Of a stretch of DNA of 61,691 nt, positions 42,819-51,188 are shown one piece after another (positions within the stretch are counted from its first letter, which is position 1; each line of letters opens with the position of its first letter). This stretch comes from Hydrogenophaga sp. NFH-34 (GTDB lineage Bacteria > Pseudomonadota > Gammaproteobacteria > Burkholderiales > Burkholderiaceae_C): contig NZ_JACBGE010000028.1 of the NCBI RefSeq assembly GCF_021401345.1, forward strand, positions 1-61,691. Direction: 5' to 3'. The notes below the pieces were generated by a model. That model was not told the DNA's origin. It was given only the letters and a program-made list of their open reading frames with translations, and searched no databases. A program made the translations under genes and the position numbers.

Positions 42819-43202
42819 GTGAACGTCGTGGTCCTGATTTTTCTGGTGTCGTCCTGCACCATTGGCAGCCAGCTCCTGCTCAAGAGCGGCATCAACCAGA
42901 TCGCACCGGTTTTCCGCCAGGAAGGCGTCGTGCCCTTTCTGATGTCGGCGGCGATGTCGCCCTGGGTCCTGGGGGCGCTGTGCCTGCAGGTGCTGGGCTA
43001 CGTGCTCTGGTTCTTCGTGCTGACGCAGGCCCGGCTCTCGGTGGCTTTTGCGATTTCGGGCTCCTTTTTCTACCTGCTCATGGCTGCGGCCAGCTGGCTG
43101 GTGTTTTCGGAAAAGCTCAACGGCTGGCAGTGGCTGGGCCTGGGCATGATCAGTGCGGGTGTGCTCATCGTCAACCTGGCCGATTCGGCGCGCACAGGCT
43201 GA
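42819..43202 (+). CDS. SMR/EamA-type small membrane protein, probable lipid-sugar flippase
   Basis: A 127-residue protein with four hydrophobic helices (VVVLIFLVSSCTIGSQLLL, a second near 40-60, LSVAFAISGSFFYLLMAAAS and WLGLGMISAGVLIVNLA). This is the EmrE/ArnE-ArnF fold. In glycan loci such proteins flip polyprenyl-phosphate-linked monosaccharides, and a polyprenyl-phosphate GT2 and a GT-C lie next to it, so that role is inferred. Start GTG. Confidence 0.8.
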   Translation: MNVVVLIFLVSSCTIGSQLLLKSGINQIAPVFRQEGVVPFLMSAAMSPWVLGALCLQVLGYVLWFFVLTQARLSVAFAISGSFFYLLMAAASWLVFSEKLNGWQWLGLGMISAGVLIVNLADSARTG

Positions 43203-43354
43203 GTGGCGATGATCGTTTCGCAGGCTAGTTGCCGTCACCAGAGCGGATGGACGAACAGACGATGACGGTGGATTCGGGTGTGCAGTCTTGTGGAGCCGCC
43301 AGCCGTCGTCGCTGGGGCGTCTGGTGGGGGTGCGGGGCGCGGTGGCTGGGCTAG

Positions 43355-44626
43355 GTGGCGCTGGCCCTGTCGCTGCTGTTCGGCGGGTACAACCTGTTGT
43401 CCCGGTTCGATCCGGAGTTCCGTTCGCCGTTCGACGAGCACACCCATTTCGATTACTGGTGGCGCATCTACGCGCAGCAGACCGTGCCCGGGGTGTATGA
43501 CCGGATGCAGCACGAGTCGCTCCGCATCTGGGGTTGTTATGGCGACCGTGTCGACGGCGGCTACTGCCAGTCTTCGGGGCAGGGCGCCTCGGAGCACGAA
43601 AACACCGCCAGCAACTACCTGCCCACCTTCTATGCCGCCACCGCGGCGATGGCCTGGTTGCTCGACCAGGTGGTCGAGACGCACAACCTGTTCCATTTGG
43701 CCAAGCTGGCCAACCTGGCCTGGGGCCTGATCGCACTGGTGTTGATCGCCTGGCTGGCGCGGGCCTTGCAGGTGCCCTGGCTGCTGTGTGCCGTCCTGGT
43801 GTTTGCGGTCGCGCAGACACCGGCGTTCGTGTTTGCCGCGATCACGCTGAACCAGGAGATGTTTGTGCTCCTGTTCTGCCTGGCCGGTTTGATCGGTTAC
43901 GTGCGGCGCACGGCCGATGCCGGTCGTTGGCGCTTTGCGCTGGAAAGTGGGCTGGTGGCCGGTATCTGCCTGACGATCAAGCCCACGGCCTTGCTGTTGC
44001 CGGTCATGCTGGTCATGGCCGAGTTGCTGGCATCGCCCCGGCCCTGGCGAGAGCGCCTGTGGCGCGTGGGGGCGTTTTCGGCGGTGGTGGTGCTGGTGTA
44101 CCTGCTGTGCACCGTGGGCATCAACCAGTGGCGCGGGGTCCATCCGAGCGACGGCAAAATGCGCGACTATCTGCTGGGCTTCGGTGATACGCGGGGCTGG
44201 CGCGGTTGGGTGGTTGCCATCTGGACCGCGTTCACCCGCAGCACGGCCAGTCTGCACTGGCGCACGCTGGTCGACTGGAACCTGCCCTGGCTGTTCCTGC
44301 GTTTTCACCCTTTCATCCTGACCATGCTGGCGGTGGTGGTCCCGTACCTGCTGGTGGTCGAGTTCCGGCGCTGGCGCGCCAGTCTCGCGGCGCGACTGTT
44401 TTTCGGCGCTGCGGCGGCGTTCGTGGTGCTGCCGGTGGCACTGGCGGTGTACCTGATGTTCACCGACTTCCCTTACTTCTTCCAGCCGCGCTACTACACG
44501 GCCTACGTGGTGGTCGGTGTGGTCATGGCCATGGCCTTTCTGTCCAGCCTGGTGCGGGAGGGGCTGGCCGCTGCCCGGCGCCGCTGGCCAGGACGTTTTT
44601 CTTTGGGAGCCTCTGATGCTGCATGA
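43355..44626 (+). CDS. GT-C membrane glycosyltransferase, 5' end cut by amber codon
   Basis: A 423-residue polytopic protein with about nine hydrophobic helices. PEFRSPFDEHTHFDYWW in the first periplasmic loop carries the acidic residues of GT-C enzymes that use polyprenyl-phosphate sugars, and SNYLPTFYAA follows. The start used is GTG directly after an in-frame TAG (43352-43354). Upstream in the same frame is MTVDSGVQSCGAASRRRWGV (ATG 43262; also ATG 43247), which looks like the native N-terminus: a basic stretch followed by the first helix. The TAG thus shortens helix 1 to about 14 residues. The 3' end overlaps the next gene by 11 bases. Confidence 0.75.
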   Translation: MALALSLLFGGYNLLSRFDPEFRSPFDEHTHFDYWWRIYAQQTVPGVYDRMQHESLRIWGCYGDRVDGGYCQSSGQGASEHENTASNYLPTFYAATAAMAWLLDQVVETHNLFHLAKLANLAWGLIALVLIAWLARALQVPWLLCAVLVFAVAQTPAFVFAAITLNQEMFVLLFCLAGLIGYVRRTADAGRWRFALESGLVAGICLTIKPTALLLPVMLVMAELLASPRPWRERLWRVGAFSAVVVLVYLLCTVGINQWRGVHPSDGKMRDYLLGFGDTRGWRGWVVAIWTAFTRSTASLHWRTLVDWNLPWLFLRFHPFILTMLAVVVPYLLVVEFRRWRASLAARLFFGAAAAFVVLPVALAVYLMFTDFPYFFQPRYYTAYVVVGVVMAMAFLSSLVREGLAAARRRWPGRFSLGASDAA

Positions 44627-45623
44627 ACCTTCCGTGGCGGTGGTACTGCCTTGTTACAAGGTGACCCGGCACATCATGGGGGTGCTGGCGCGCATCGGTC
44701 CCGAGGTGTCGGCCATCTATGTGGTCGACGACCGCTGTCCTGACGGCTCGGGGGACTTCGTCGAAGCCCACAACACCGATCACCGCGTCCGCGTGGTCCG
44801 CAATGCCGTGAACCTCGGGGTGGGGGGCGCCACGATGGCGGGGTACCAGGCCGCCATCGCCGACGGGCACGACGTGCTGGTCAAGGTGGACGGCGACGGC
44901 CAGATGGCGCCGGAGCTCGTTGCCCACTTCGTGGCCCCCATTCTGGAAGGGGTGGCCGACTACACCAAGGGCAACCGTTTCTACGACCTCGCCCACATCG
45001 GCCGCATGCCGCGCCTGCGCATGATTGGCAACGCGGCGTTGTCGTTCATGGCCAAGGTGTCGACCGGCTACTGGGATATCTTCGATCCCACCAACGGCTA
45101 CACCGCCATCCATGCCAAGGTCGCGGCCCACCTGCCATTTGATCGCATCAGCAAGCGCTACTTCTTCGAGAGCGACATGCTGTTCCGTCTCAACACGGTC
45201 AAGGCCGTGGTGATGGACATCCCGATGGACGCGCACTACGCCGACGAGGTCAGCAACCTGAAGGTGCGCGCGATCCTGGGCGAGTTCCTGAGCAAGCACC
45301 TGCGCAACTTCGGCAAGCGCATCTTCTACAGCTATTTCCTGCGCGACATGTCGGCCGCTTCCCTGCATCTGCTGCTGGGGGTGTTCCTGATGCTGTTCGG
45401 CATCGGTTTCGGCGTTTACGAGTGGAGCGTGTCGGCGCTGCGCCATGTGCTGGCGTCGCCGGGCACGGTGATGCTGGCTGCATTGCCCATGATCATGGGG
45501 CTGCAGTTCCTGCTCGCGTTCCTCATGCACGACACCCAGGCAGTGCCGCGCCAGGTGATGCACAAACGGCTGTACGACGGGCGCCTGCGGGCAGCACCGC
45601 TGGCGGACGCCAGCACCGGCTGA
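44616..45623 (+). CDS. GT2 polyprenyl-phosphate glycosyltransferase (GtrB/ArnC-like)
   Basis: A 335-residue protein. GT-A domain with VAVVLPCYKVTRHIMGVLA, IYVVDDRCPDGSG, VRNAVNLGVGGATMAGYQ, VKVDGDGQM (DxD). Two C-terminal transmembrane helices (LHLLLGVFLMLFGIGFGVY and VMLAALPMIMGLQFLLAFL) put it at the inner membrane, typical of enzymes that make polyprenyl-phosphate monosaccharides for a GT-C partner. GGGAG precedes the ATG by 6 bases. Third gene of the flippase-GT-C-GT2 set. Confidence 0.9.
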   Translation: MLHEPSVAVVLPCYKVTRHIMGVLARIGPEVSAIYVVDDRCPDGSGDFVEAHNTDHRVRVVRNAVNLGVGGATMAGYQAAIADGHDVLVKVDGDGQMAPELVAHFVAPILEGVADYTKGNRFYDLAHIGRMPRLRMIGNAALSFMAKVSTGYWDIFDPTNGYTAIHAKVAAHLPFDRISKRYFFESDMLFRLNTVKAVVMDIPMDAHYADEVSNLKVRAILGEFLSKHLRNFGKRIFYSYFLRDMSAASLHLLLGVFLMLFGIGFGVYEWSVSALRHVLASPGTVMLAALPMIMGLQFLLAFLMHDTQAVPRQVMHKRLYDGRLRAAPLADASTG

Positions 45624-45671
45624 GCCGCTGCGCCGCAGGCGCGCGGGCACGCTGCCCGCATGGCAATCGCT

Positions 45672-47618
45672 TCAGCGCTGCCCGAGGATCTGCGGTGCGA
45701 TCTGCTCCACGTAGTACGTGACCGCAGGCACGCTCAGGTGCCCATAGTCGTAGCTCAGCGGCTCGGTGGCATTTTCGTCCAGGCGGGTGAGGCAGCCTTC
45801 TGCGTTGCAGAAGTAATCCATCCCCGAAATGAATTCGATGCCCATGGCCGCCGCCCGCTGCCGCATCTCGGCCGTGGCCTGCTTGACATGGGGGTCCAGG
45901 TGGTCGTCGCCCAGCCGCAGCGGTAGACGGCCGCGCCGGTCGAGCTGGCGCGACAGGCGCAGCAGGATGCGTGGCAGGTTCTCTTTCCAGTAAGGCACCG
46001 CTCCCAGCAACACGATGCGGGGCACGCCCGCCTTGCGGAGTTCGGCCACCGTGGCTTCCAGGCCGCTGATGTCGTAGCGACCGTAGACCGCCTTTTCATG
46101 CCACCAGGCGTAGAGCACCACGACGTCCGGCACGGTCCGCCGGATCAGCGCGATGGTGTCGTCGTTGAGGGCCTGACAGCCGGGGCGGGGATCGTGGCCC
46201 AGAATCGGCGGACAGATGGCACCGGTCCGTTCGCCGAGCCCGAAGCTGTAGCGGCCGCTGTCCTGCAGCGCCTTGAAGCCGGGGTAGAGCGAGCCGGCGT
46301 GCGAGTCGCCCCAGAGAAAGATCAGCGGACGGCGCTCTTCCACGCAATGGGCCTTGTAGGCGCTCGGCGGGAGGTTGTAGTCGAGCATGCAGTCGCCGTC
46401 GCGCCAGCCTTCGGCCACTGCGCTGCGCCCGCCCTTGGTCTGCAAGGTGGTGAGCAGCGCCGGCAGCGTGTCCACTTTCAGCGACTGTTGGTATACCCAT
46501 CCGCCGGCGGCGGCCACGGCGACCATCAGGGCCGTTAGCACGCCCACCAGCGGCCGGCCGAGACGGTGTCCGTGGCGGCGGATTGGCCGTTCCAGGCCCA
46601 GATACGTCGCGGTGGCCAGCGATACCGACAGCCCGACCAGTCCGAGCAACAGCGGGGTGGGCAGGTCGCGGCCGACCTCGATGTGCGCCAGCGACAGCAG
46701 GGGCCAGTGCCACAGATACAGGGGGTAGCTGATCAGGCCCAGCCAGACCATGGGGCGCCAGGCCAGCAGAATCCGGTTGGGCCAGGCCTGCGGTCCTGCG
46801 GCGATCAGCAGCGTGGTGCCCAGGGTGGCCGCCAGCGCCCACTTGCCCGGGAATGCGTGGGCCGGGGTGAGGCGCCAGAACACGACGGCCAGCAGCGCCA
46901 GACCGGCGGCGCCGGTGACATGCACCAGCCAGTGGGGCCTGGCCGCGCTTGGATGGCCAGAGCGAAGCTGCAGGGCGGCGAGCCCGGCGCCCATCATCAT
47001 TTCCCAGAACCGGGCCGCCGGGTTGTAGAACGCGGCGGTGGTGTCCGTGCGCACCAGCCACAGGTTGAGCGCCAGCGAGGCCAGCAGCAGCCCGGCGATC
47101 AGCCAGGGCAGGGCGCGCCAACGGTACGCAACCAGGAGCAGCAGGGGCCAGGCGATGTAGAACTGCTCCTCGATCGCCAGCGACCACAGGTGCAGCAGCG
47201 GCTTGTAGATCGCGGATTCGTCGAAGTAGTTGGCCTCCTGCCAAAAGCCGAAGTTCGACACGAACAGGGTGCCGGCCAGAACGTGACGGCCCAGCGCCTT
47301 GAACTCGGCGGCGGTCATCATCAGCCAGCCGGTGCCCAGGCACGCCACCAGCACCAGCAGCAGGGCCGGAAAGATGCGCCGGATGCGCCGGGCGTAGAAA
47401 TCCCGGAACGAGAAACGGCCGGCCTGCAACTGGCCGATGATGATCGAGCTGATCAGGTAGCCGGAGATGACGAAGAAGATGTCGACACCGACAAAGCCGC
47501 TGGGAAACGCCTGGGGAAAGGCGTGGTGCAGCACCACGGCCCCGACCGCGATGGCGCGCAGGCCATCGATGTCCGGGCGGTAGGCTGGGGCGAGGTGCGG
47601 AAGCCCGGCGCTTGCCAT
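45672..47618 (-). CDS. OafA-type O-acyltransferase (AT3-SGNH)
   Basis: A 648-residue membrane enzyme that transfers an acyl group, usually acetyl, to periplasmic glycan. Acyltransferase-3 part (about 10-360): YRPDIDGLRAIAVGAVVLHH, FVGVDIFFVISGYLIS, FYARRIRRIFPAL and ten or so helices. SGNH part (about 410-648): LIFLWGDSHAGSLYPG (Ser nucleophile) and a late YDYGHLSVPAV for the Asp/His. Four bases after rfbA, so last gene of the rfb operon. Confidence 0.93.
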   Translation of the reverse strand: MASAGLPHLAPAYRPDIDGLRAIAVGAVVLHHAFPQAFPSGFVGVDIFFVISGYLISSIIIGQLQAGRFSFRDFYARRIRRIFPALLLVLVACLGTGWLMMTAAEFKALGRHVLAGTLFVSNFGFWQEANYFDESAIYKPLLHLWSLAIEEQFYIAWPLLLLVAYRWRALPWLIAGLLLASLALNLWLVRTDTTAAFYNPAARFWEMMMGAGLAALQLRSGHPSAARPHWLVHVTGAAGLALLAVVFWRLTPAHAFPGKWALAATLGTTLLIAAGPQAWPNRILLAWRPMVWLGLISYPLYLWHWPLLSLAHIEVGRDLPTPLLLGLVGLSVSLATATYLGLERPIRRHGHRLGRPLVGVLTALMVAVAAAGGWVYQQSLKVDTLPALLTTLQTKGGRSAVAEGWRDGDCMLDYNLPPSAYKAHCVEERRPLIFLWGDSHAGSLYPGFKALQDSGRYSFGLGERTGAICPPILGHDPRPGCQALNDDTIALIRRTVPDVVVLYAWWHEKAVYGRYDISGLEATVAELRKAGVPRIVLLGAVPYWKENLPRILLRLSRQLDRRGRLPLRLGDDHLDPHVKQATAEMRQRAAAMGIEFISGMDYFCNAEGCLTRLDENATEPLSYDYGHLSVPAVTYYVEQIAPQILGQR

Positions 47619-47622
47619 CGGC

Positions 47623-48516
47623 TCAGCGGGGCGCGCCGGGATGGGCTTCCTTGAGCGTGCGCAACAGGTACTGGCCGTACCCGTTCTTGGCCAGGGGTCT
47701 GGCGAGTGTCTCGAGCTGGGTGGCGCTGATCCACTGGTGGCGGAAGGCGATTTCTTCCGGGCAGGCCACTTTCAGCCCTTGGCGTTTTTCCAGGGTGGCG
47801 ATGAACTGGCCGGCTTCGAGCAGGCTGTCGTGGGTGCCGGTGTCGAGCCAGGCGTAGCCCCGGCCCATCAATTCCACCTGCAACTGGTTCTGCTCAAGGT
47901 ACAGGCGGTTGAGGTCGGTGATTTCCAGTTCACCGCGCGGCGAAGGCTTCAGGTCCCGAGCGAGACCCACCACCTGGCTGTCGTAGAAATACAGGCCCGT
48001 CACCGCGAAACTGCTCTTGGGCTGGGTGGGCTTTTCTTCGAGGCTGAGCACGCGGCCCTGGGCGTCGAACTCGGCCACGCCATAACGCTCCGGATCGTGC
48101 ACGTGGTAGGCGAACACCGTGGCGCCGCTGTCGCGCTCGTTGGCGCGGCGCAGCAGCTCGGCGAAATCGTGGCCGTAAAAGATGTTGTCGCCCAGCACCA
48201 GCGCCGACGGGTCGTTGCCGATGAACTGCTCGCCGATGAGGAAGGCCTGGGCGAGGCCGTCCGGGCTGGGCTGCACGGCGTACTGGATGTTCAGGCCCCA
48301 CTGGCTGCCATCGCCCAGCAGCTCGCTGAAGCGCGGGGTGTCCATCGGCGTGGAGATCACCAGGATGTCGCGGATGCCCGCCAGCATGAGCGTGCTCAGC
48401 GGGTAATAGATCATGGGCTTGTCGTACACCGGCATGAGCTGCTTGCTCACCGCCTGGGTGACGGGATAGAGCCGTGTGCCGGAGCCGCCGGCGAGGATGA
48501 TGCCTTTGCGTGCCAT
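47623..48516 (-). CDS. rfbA: Glucose-1-phosphate thymidylyltransferase
   Basis: A 297-residue enzyme, first step of dTDP-rhamnose synthesis. KGIILAGGSGTRLYPVTQ is the nucleotide loop, KQLMPVYDKPMIYYPLS, LVLGDNIFYGHD, EKPTQPKSSFAVTGLYFYD and YAWLDTGTHDSLLEAGQF follow. Length and order are standard RmlA. Eleven bases after rfbD. Confidence 0.98.
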   Translation of the reverse strand: MARKGIILAGGSGTRLYPVTQAVSKQLMPVYDKPMIYYPLSTLMLAGIRDILVISTPMDTPRFSELLGDGSQWGLNIQYAVQPSPDGLAQAFLIGEQFIGNDPSALVLGDNIFYGHDFAELLRRANERDSGATVFAYHVHDPERYGVAEFDAQGRVLSLEEKPTQPKSSFAVTGLYFYDSQVVGLARDLKPSPRGELEITDLNRLYLEQNQLQVELMGRGYAWLDTGTHDSLLEAGQFIATLEKRQGLKVACPEEIAFRHQWISATQLETLARPLAKNGYGQYLLRTLKEAHPGAPR

Positions 48517-48527
48517 GGGAATGCGTG

Positions 48528-49424
48528 TCAGAGGATTTGCTGCAGGATGTGGCGCACGCCATCCTGCCAGGGTGGCAGGTGCAGGCCAAAGGTCTGGCGC
48601 AGGCGGGCGGTGTCGAGCCGGGAATTGGTCGGGCGCTGGGCCGGGGTGGGGTAGGCGGAGGCCGGGATCGGGTGCACCCGGTCCGGGCTGGCTTTCAGGG
48701 CCTTGCCGCAGCGCAGCGCTTCGCCGATGACGAACTGGGCGTAGGCGTGCCAGCTGGTTTCGCCCTCGGCGGCCAGGTGGTAGGTACCAAACGGAAACCC
48801 GGTGGCCCCCTGCTGCAGGTAGCGGTGTGCGATGTGGGCGGTGACGTCGGCGATCAGCGCGGCCGAGGTTGGCGCACCAAACTGATCGGCCACCACCTTG
48901 AGTTCTTCACGCTCGCCGGCCAGCCGCAGCATGGTCTTGGCAAAGTTGCCGCCGTGCGCGCCCACGACCCAGCTCGTGCGCAGCACCACATGCTGCGGCG
49001 TGGCCGCCGCCAGCGCCTGCTCGCCATCGAGCTTGGTCTGCCCGTAGACCGATTGCGGTCCGGTGGCGTCGGCTTCGGTATAAGGGCCGGCCTTGCGGCC
49101 GTCGTACACGTAGTCGGTGGAATAGTGGATGACCGCTGCGCCCAGCTTCGCCGCTTCCTCGCCGAGGATGCCCGGTGCCACGGCGTTGACAGCGCGCGCC
49201 TTGTCGCTGTCGGTTTCCGCCTTGTCCACGGCGGTGTAGGCCGCAGGGTTCACGATCAGGGCCGGCTGGACCGATTGCACCAGGGCGCGCAGGGCGGCAC
49301 CGTCGGCCAGGTCGCAGTCGGCTGTGCCCACGGCCACCACCTTGCCCAGCGGGGCCAGGGCCCGTTGCAGCTCGAAGCCCACCTGGCCGTTGCGGCCGGT
49401 CAGCAGGATCGTCGGCGCGCTCAT
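48528..49424 (-). CDS. rfbD: dTDP-4-dehydrorhamnose reductase
   Basis: A 298-residue SDR, last step of dTDP-L-rhamnose synthesis. ILLTGRNGQVGFELQRAL is the NAD(P) loop, VNPAAYTAVDKAETD, VIHYSTDYVYDGRK and YGQTKLDGEQAL (YxxxK) are diagnostic. The start overlaps the rfbB stop by four bases. Confidence 0.97.
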   Translation of the reverse strand: MSAPTILLTGRNGQVGFELQRALAPLGKVVAVGTADCDLADGAALRALVQSVQPALIVNPAAYTAVDKAETDSDKARAVNAVAPGILGEEAAKLGAAVIHYSTDYVYDGRKAGPYTEADATGPQSVYGQTKLDGEQALAAATPQHVVLRTSWVVGAHGGNFAKTMLRLAGEREELKVVADQFGAPTSAALIADVTAHIAHRYLQQGATGFPFGTYHLAAEGETSWHAYAQFVIGEALRCGKALKASPDRVHPIPASAYPTPAQRPTNSRLDTARLRQTFGLHLPPWQDGVRHILQQIL

Positions 49425-50485
49425 GCCTTGGCTCCGTACTGCTTGTCGACCCATTGGCGGTACTCGCCGCTTTGCACCTGCTGCACCCAAGCCTGGTTGT
49501 CCAGGTACCAGCGCACTGTTTTGCGGATGCCGGTTTCGAAGGTCTCGGCCGGCTTCCAGCCCAGTTCCCGGTGGATCTTGGTGGCGTCGATCGCGTAGCG
49601 GCGGTCGTGGCCCGGGCGGTCTTTCACGTAGGTGATCTGTGTGGCATAACCCTGGCCGTCGGCGCGGGGCGACATCTCGTCGAGCAGGGCACACACGGTG
49701 TTGACGATCTCGATGTTCGGCTTCTCGTTCCAGCCGCCCACGTTGTAGGTTTCTCCCGGGGTGCCCGCTTCCAGCACGCGGCGGATGGCGCTGCAATGGT
49801 CCTTGACGAACAGCCAGTCGCGCACTTGCATGCCATCGCCATACACCGGCAGCGGCTTGCCGGCCAACGCGTTGACGATCATCAGCGGGATGAGCTTCTC
49901 GGGGAAGTGGTAGGGCCCGTAGTTGTTGGAGCAGTTGGTGGTCAGCACCGGCAGACCGTAGGTGTGGTGGTAGGCACGCACCAGGTGGTCGCTGGCGGCC
50001 TTGCTGGCCGAGTACGGGCTGTTGGGCTCGTAGGGGTGGTTTTCGGTGAACGGTGGGTCGGTGGGCTTGAGCGTGCCGTAGACCTCGTCGGTGGAGACGT
50101 GCAGGAAGCGGAACGCCGCCCTGGCCTCGCCTTCGAGGGTGCCCCAGTGGGCACGCACCGATTCGAGCAGGTGGAAGGTGCCGACCACGTTGGTCTGGAT
50201 GAAGTCTTCGGGCCCATGGATGGATCGGTCCACGTGGCTTTCGGCGGCGAAGTTCACGACCGCGCGAGGGCGGTGTTCGGCCAGCAGGCGGTCGACCAGA
50301 GCGCGGTCGCCAATGTCGCCGTGCACAAAGACGTGGCGGGCGTCGCCATCCAGGCTGGACAGGCTTTGCAGGTTGCCGGCGTAGGTGAGCTTGTCGAGGT
50401 TGATGACGGGTTCATCCGACTGGGCCAGCCAGTCGAGCACGAAGTTGGCGCCGATGAAGCCGGCCGCTCCGGTAACAAGGATCAT
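49421..50485 (-). CDS. rfbB: dTDP-glucose 4,6-dehydratase
   Basis: A 354-residue SDR, second step of the dTDP-rhamnose pathway. MILVTGAAGFIGANFVLDW, NLDKLTYAGNLQSL, FAAESHVDRSIHGP, HVSTDEVYGTL (Thr/Asp/Glu triad) and YSASKAASDHLV are all present. Preceded by the small membrane protein gene with 37 bases between. Confidence 0.98.
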   Translation of the reverse strand: MILVTGAAGFIGANFVLDWLAQSDEPVINLDKLTYAGNLQSLSSLDGDARHVFVHGDIGDRALVDRLLAEHRPRAVVNFAAESHVDRSIHGPEDFIQTNVVGTFHLLESVRAHWGTLEGEARAAFRFLHVSTDEVYGTLKPTDPPFTENHPYEPNSPYSASKAASDHLVRAYHHTYGLPVLTTNCSNNYGPYHFPEKLIPLMIVNALAGKPLPVYGDGMQVRDWLFVKDHCSAIRRVLEAGTPGETYNVGGWNEKPNIEIVNTVCALLDEMSPRADGQGYATQITYVKDRPGHDRRYAIDATKIHRELGWKPAETFETGIRKTVRWYLDNQAWVQQVQSGEYRQWVDKQYGAKA

Positions 50486-50522
50486 GGAAGGGGCGTGATT
50501 GGGTGAATGAGAAGGGGCGGTT

Positions 50523-51188
50523 TCAGCCGCGTGGAGGCCGCACCAGCGGGCCCAGCACGGTGAACAGCAGGGCGCAGGCCAGAGCAAAGATGAGGCCCAG
50601 TTGCACGATGTCGCCGCGCCGTGGACCGGGGTTGGCCGTCAGGCGGTAGTTCAGCGTGTGGTCCGAGGGTTGGCCATTGATGATGGCGTTGTTCTGGCCG
50701 TTGCCGGGACCCAGCGCCAGCATGGCCACACCTTTGAGCCCGGGTTCGGCCACCGTGATGTCCAGATGGGTCGGGCGGTCCTCGATGTCCTGCGTGCGCG
50801 AGCCCGCGATGCAGACCGGCTGGAAGTAGGTGGTGATCTGCTCGGACCGGATCTGGCCCTGCCATGAGCGGTCGCCCGACACCAGGGTGAGCAGCACGGT
50901 GCCACGTGTTTTCCAGTGCTTTCGGTCGTATTCGATGCGGATCCAGAAACACACGGGCGCTTCGCGAATGCCATCGCGCTGGATGTTCAGGGCGGTGGTG
51001 TCGATCGGCTGCCGCAGCGTGAAGCCCGAGTCGAGCATGACCGTGTGGATCGACGCCATCGCCGTCTGGTCGGCCAGCGAGTTCTGGAAGTGCGATTCGA
51101 AGTTGCCTTTGGTGGCCGCGTACAGGGCCACGGCCAGCCCCAACGGCAGGCCCAGATACAGGGCGAACTGGAGCAGGCGGCGTTTCAT
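50523..51188 (-). CDS. Unrecognised bitopic membrane protein, partner of the GT-C gene
   Basis: A 221-residue protein with one helix at each end (about 7-25, LQFALYLGLPLGLAVALYA; about 195-215, IVQLGLIFALACALLFTVL). The roughly 170 residues between should lie in the periplasm and look like beta-strands (for example FWIRIEYDRKHWKTRGTVLL). I do not recognise the family. It overlaps the 537-residue GT-C gene by four bases, so the two are likely partners, for instance an accessory or chain-binding subunit (inference). Confidence 0.65.
   Translation of the reverse strand: MKRRLLQFALYLGLPLGLAVALYAATKGNFESHFQNSLADQTAMASIHTVMLDSGFTLRQPIDTTALNIQRDGIREAPVCFWIRIEYDRKHWKTRGTVLLTLVSGDRSWQGQIRSEQITTYFQPVCIAGSRTQDIEDRPTHLDITVAEPGLKGVAMLALGPGNGQNNAIINGQPSDHTLNYRLTANPGPRRGDIVQLGLIFALACALLFTVLGPLVRPPRG

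Noticed and set aside
41880..45623. Wzx/Wzy pair in the plus-strand membrane genes
   Set aside because: The membrane proteins here have 4 or about 9 helices with SMR and GT-C motifs, not the 12-helix Wzx or the Wzy pattern; the locus has Wzm/Wzt instead.
45643..45659. Hairpin GCGGGCA-CGC-TGCCCGC between convergent genes as terminator
   Set aside because: The stem is only 7 bp with no T run, which is common by chance in GC-rich DNA.
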